Source: Natrinema caseinilyticum (GTDB lineage Archaea; Halobacteriota; Halobacteria; Halobacteriales; Natrialbaceae). From it: a stretch of DNA of 64,000 nt. The notes beneath the pieces were generated by a model, which was not told the origin of the DNA, made no database searches, and saw only the letters and a program-made list of their open reading frames with translations. A program made the translations under genes and the position numbers. The stretch covers positions 620,001 to 684,000 of the forward strand of contig NZ_CP100445.1 of NCBI RefSeq assembly GCF_024227435.1, read 5' to 3'. Positions 63,168 through 64,000 of the stretch are shown here, one piece after another (the first letter of the stretch is position 1; each line of letters begins with the position of its first letter).

Positions 63168-63584
63168 ATGGATGATTGGTCCACGACGGATTCGTCCGCA
63201 CGGGACTCGAGCGAGCGGCCGGAAAACGTCCGGCGGTTCCTCTACGCCTTTGCACTGTCGCATCTGCTGTTCTTGACCGATCTTGAGCGGGATATCGTCT
63301 CCATCGAAGTGACAGTCGCGGCCGTCGGTATCGGACTACTCGTCGGAACGGCGATGGCATATACGCTGGCGGACGTCCACGTCGGACGTGACAGCCCCCT
63401 AGTTACGTCGATCGCGACGCTCGTGGGAATCGGAGTCGCGACGGTACTCCTCTGGGTTCTCCTCCCACGAGAACACATATCGACGGTGTCCACCTTCACG
63501 ACCGCCTTCATTTTGGGGGCGGCGCTCACGTCCGCGATCCGTCACCACACTCGGCCCGCGACCGGCGCCACGAGCGCCGAGTAA
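63168..63584 (+). CDS. Four-helix membrane protein, function unknown
   Basis: A 138-residue protein with a charged N-terminal 20 residues and four hydrophobic stretches, about residues 25-40, 45-66, 80-98 and 105-125. The C-terminus is short and polar. I recognise no family. It follows the acyl-CoA dehydrogenase by 53 bases on the same strand. Confidence 0.65.
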   Translation: MDDWSTTDSSARDSSERPENVRRFLYAFALSHLLFLTDLERDIVSIEVTVAAVGIGLLVGTAMAYTLADVHVGRDSPLVTSIATLVGIGVATVLLWVLLPREHISTVSTFTTAFILGAALTSAIRHHTRPATGATSAE

Positions 63585-63636
63585 GTCGGTCCGGACGACC
63601 GAAGCTCATAATCACCCGTCGCACCTATCGGAACGT

Positions 63637-64000
63637 ATGACCGGGTACGACGCCATCGTCTACGATCTGGACGGCACCCTCGTCGAACTGGACGTCGACT
63701 GGAACGCCGTCGCGGTCGACGTCCGCGAGGTGTACGACCGTGCGAACGTCGAACCCCCTGGTGACGGCCTCTGGAACATGCTCGAGTCGGCGGTCGACGT
63801 GGGACTGGCCGCGGAGGTCGAATCCGCGATCGCGGCTCACGAACACGACGGCGCGCGGACGTCCGTTCGACTCGCCCGCGCCGACGAGTTACTCGAGCGG
63901 CCGCTCCCGGCGGGGGTCTGTTCGCTGAACTGCGAGCGGGCCTGTCGGATCGCGCTCGCGGAACACGCGCTCGAACCGGCCGTCGACGTGGTCGTCGGAC
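63637..64000 (+). CDS. HAD-superfamily phosphatase, 3' end cut by the window
   Basis: The first 121 residues of a HAD hydrolase are visible. Motif I is YDAIVYDLDGTLVELDVDWN, with the nucleophile DxD. The helical cap follows, then motif II/III-like VCSLNCERACRIALAEHALE. Motif III Lys and motif IV lie beyond the window. Phosphoglycolate-phosphatase-like enzymes look like this; the substrate is open. Confidence 0.82.
   Translation, partial: MTGYDAIVYDLDGTLVELDVDWNAVAVDVREVYDRANVEPPGDGLWNMLESAVDVGLAAEVESAIAAHEHDGARTSVRLARADELLERPLPAGVCSLNCERACRIALAEHALEPAVDVVVG

Noticed and set aside
1-64000. CRISPR array or long tandem repeat
   Set aside because: No regularly spaced direct repeats were found on reading through. 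The only clear repeats are hairpins and the 110-bp inverted-repeat unit.

Overview
The window comes from an extremely halophilic archaeon (class Halobacteria, probably Natrialbaceae or a close relative). The evidence is high GC with strongly acidic predicted proteins, TATA-type promoters with leaderless starts, a TFB gene, a gas-vesicle cluster, an aCPSF1/FttA nuclease, HTH_10 (bacterio-opsin-activator type) regulators, NucS, an rdfA-sph3 pair and haloarchaeal IS types. No rRNA, tRNA or CRISPR array was recognised.

Layout. 1-7.4 kb is an accessory stretch: the 3' part of an IS5-type transposase, a small membrane protein, a nucleotidyltransferase-GNAT pair, an aldo/keto reductase, a methyltransferase, an integrase remnant and a DHA2-type exporter. 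7.7-17.3 kb is a metabolic locus built around a complete three-subunit acetone carboxylase operon (acxA-acxB-acxC, minus strand). Facing away from it are an acyl-CoA ligase whose stop codon overlaps the start of an HTH_10 regulator gene, and then a PAS sensor kinase gene that has lost its histidine domain. Together these could carboxylate acetone (or a related ketone) to a beta-keto acid, activate it to the CoA ester and control the pathway. 17.7-21 kb holds small proteins, an aspartoacylase-like zinc enzyme and a Tat-exported DsbA-like protein. 21.6-24.3 kb is an rdfA-sph3 (SMC-related) cell-shape pair. 24.3-30.4 kb is poor in genes: one alcohol dehydrogenase, an IS200/IS605 element (TnpA plus TnpB) and an abutting 110-bp palindromic MITE.

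30.4-37.1 kb is a compact gas-vesicle cluster: gvpFGH-(I)-JKLM leftward, and gvpA, an unrecognised ORF and gvpO rightward. gvpC, gvpN, gvpD and gvpE are not present. 37.1-50.7 kb is mainly housekeeping and genome maintenance: a CHY zinc-finger protein, a membrane-anchored winged-helix regulator, mutS, a PEBP protein, nucS, fttA, a 7TM histidine kinase, bluB, nth and a DUF371 protein. 51-64 kb carries a phosphodiesterase-type hydrolase, pyrophosphatase, a PadR regulator, rnhA with its operon partner, tfb, the glucose pathway pair gdh-gfcR, a HAD hydrolase, a second HTH_10 regulator, a keto-deoxy-sugar aldolase family enzyme, an acyl-CoA dehydrogenase, a membrane protein and the start of a HAD phosphatase cut by the window end.

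The most notable items are the archaeal acetone carboxylase locus with a co-transcribed HTH_10 regulator, the reduced gas-vesicle cluster with an unrecognised protein in the gvpC/gvpN slot and a zinc-knuckle GvpO, the rdfA-sph3 pair, and the TnpB element with its predicted omega RNA next to a folded MITE. All calls rest on reading the sequence; no database search was run.
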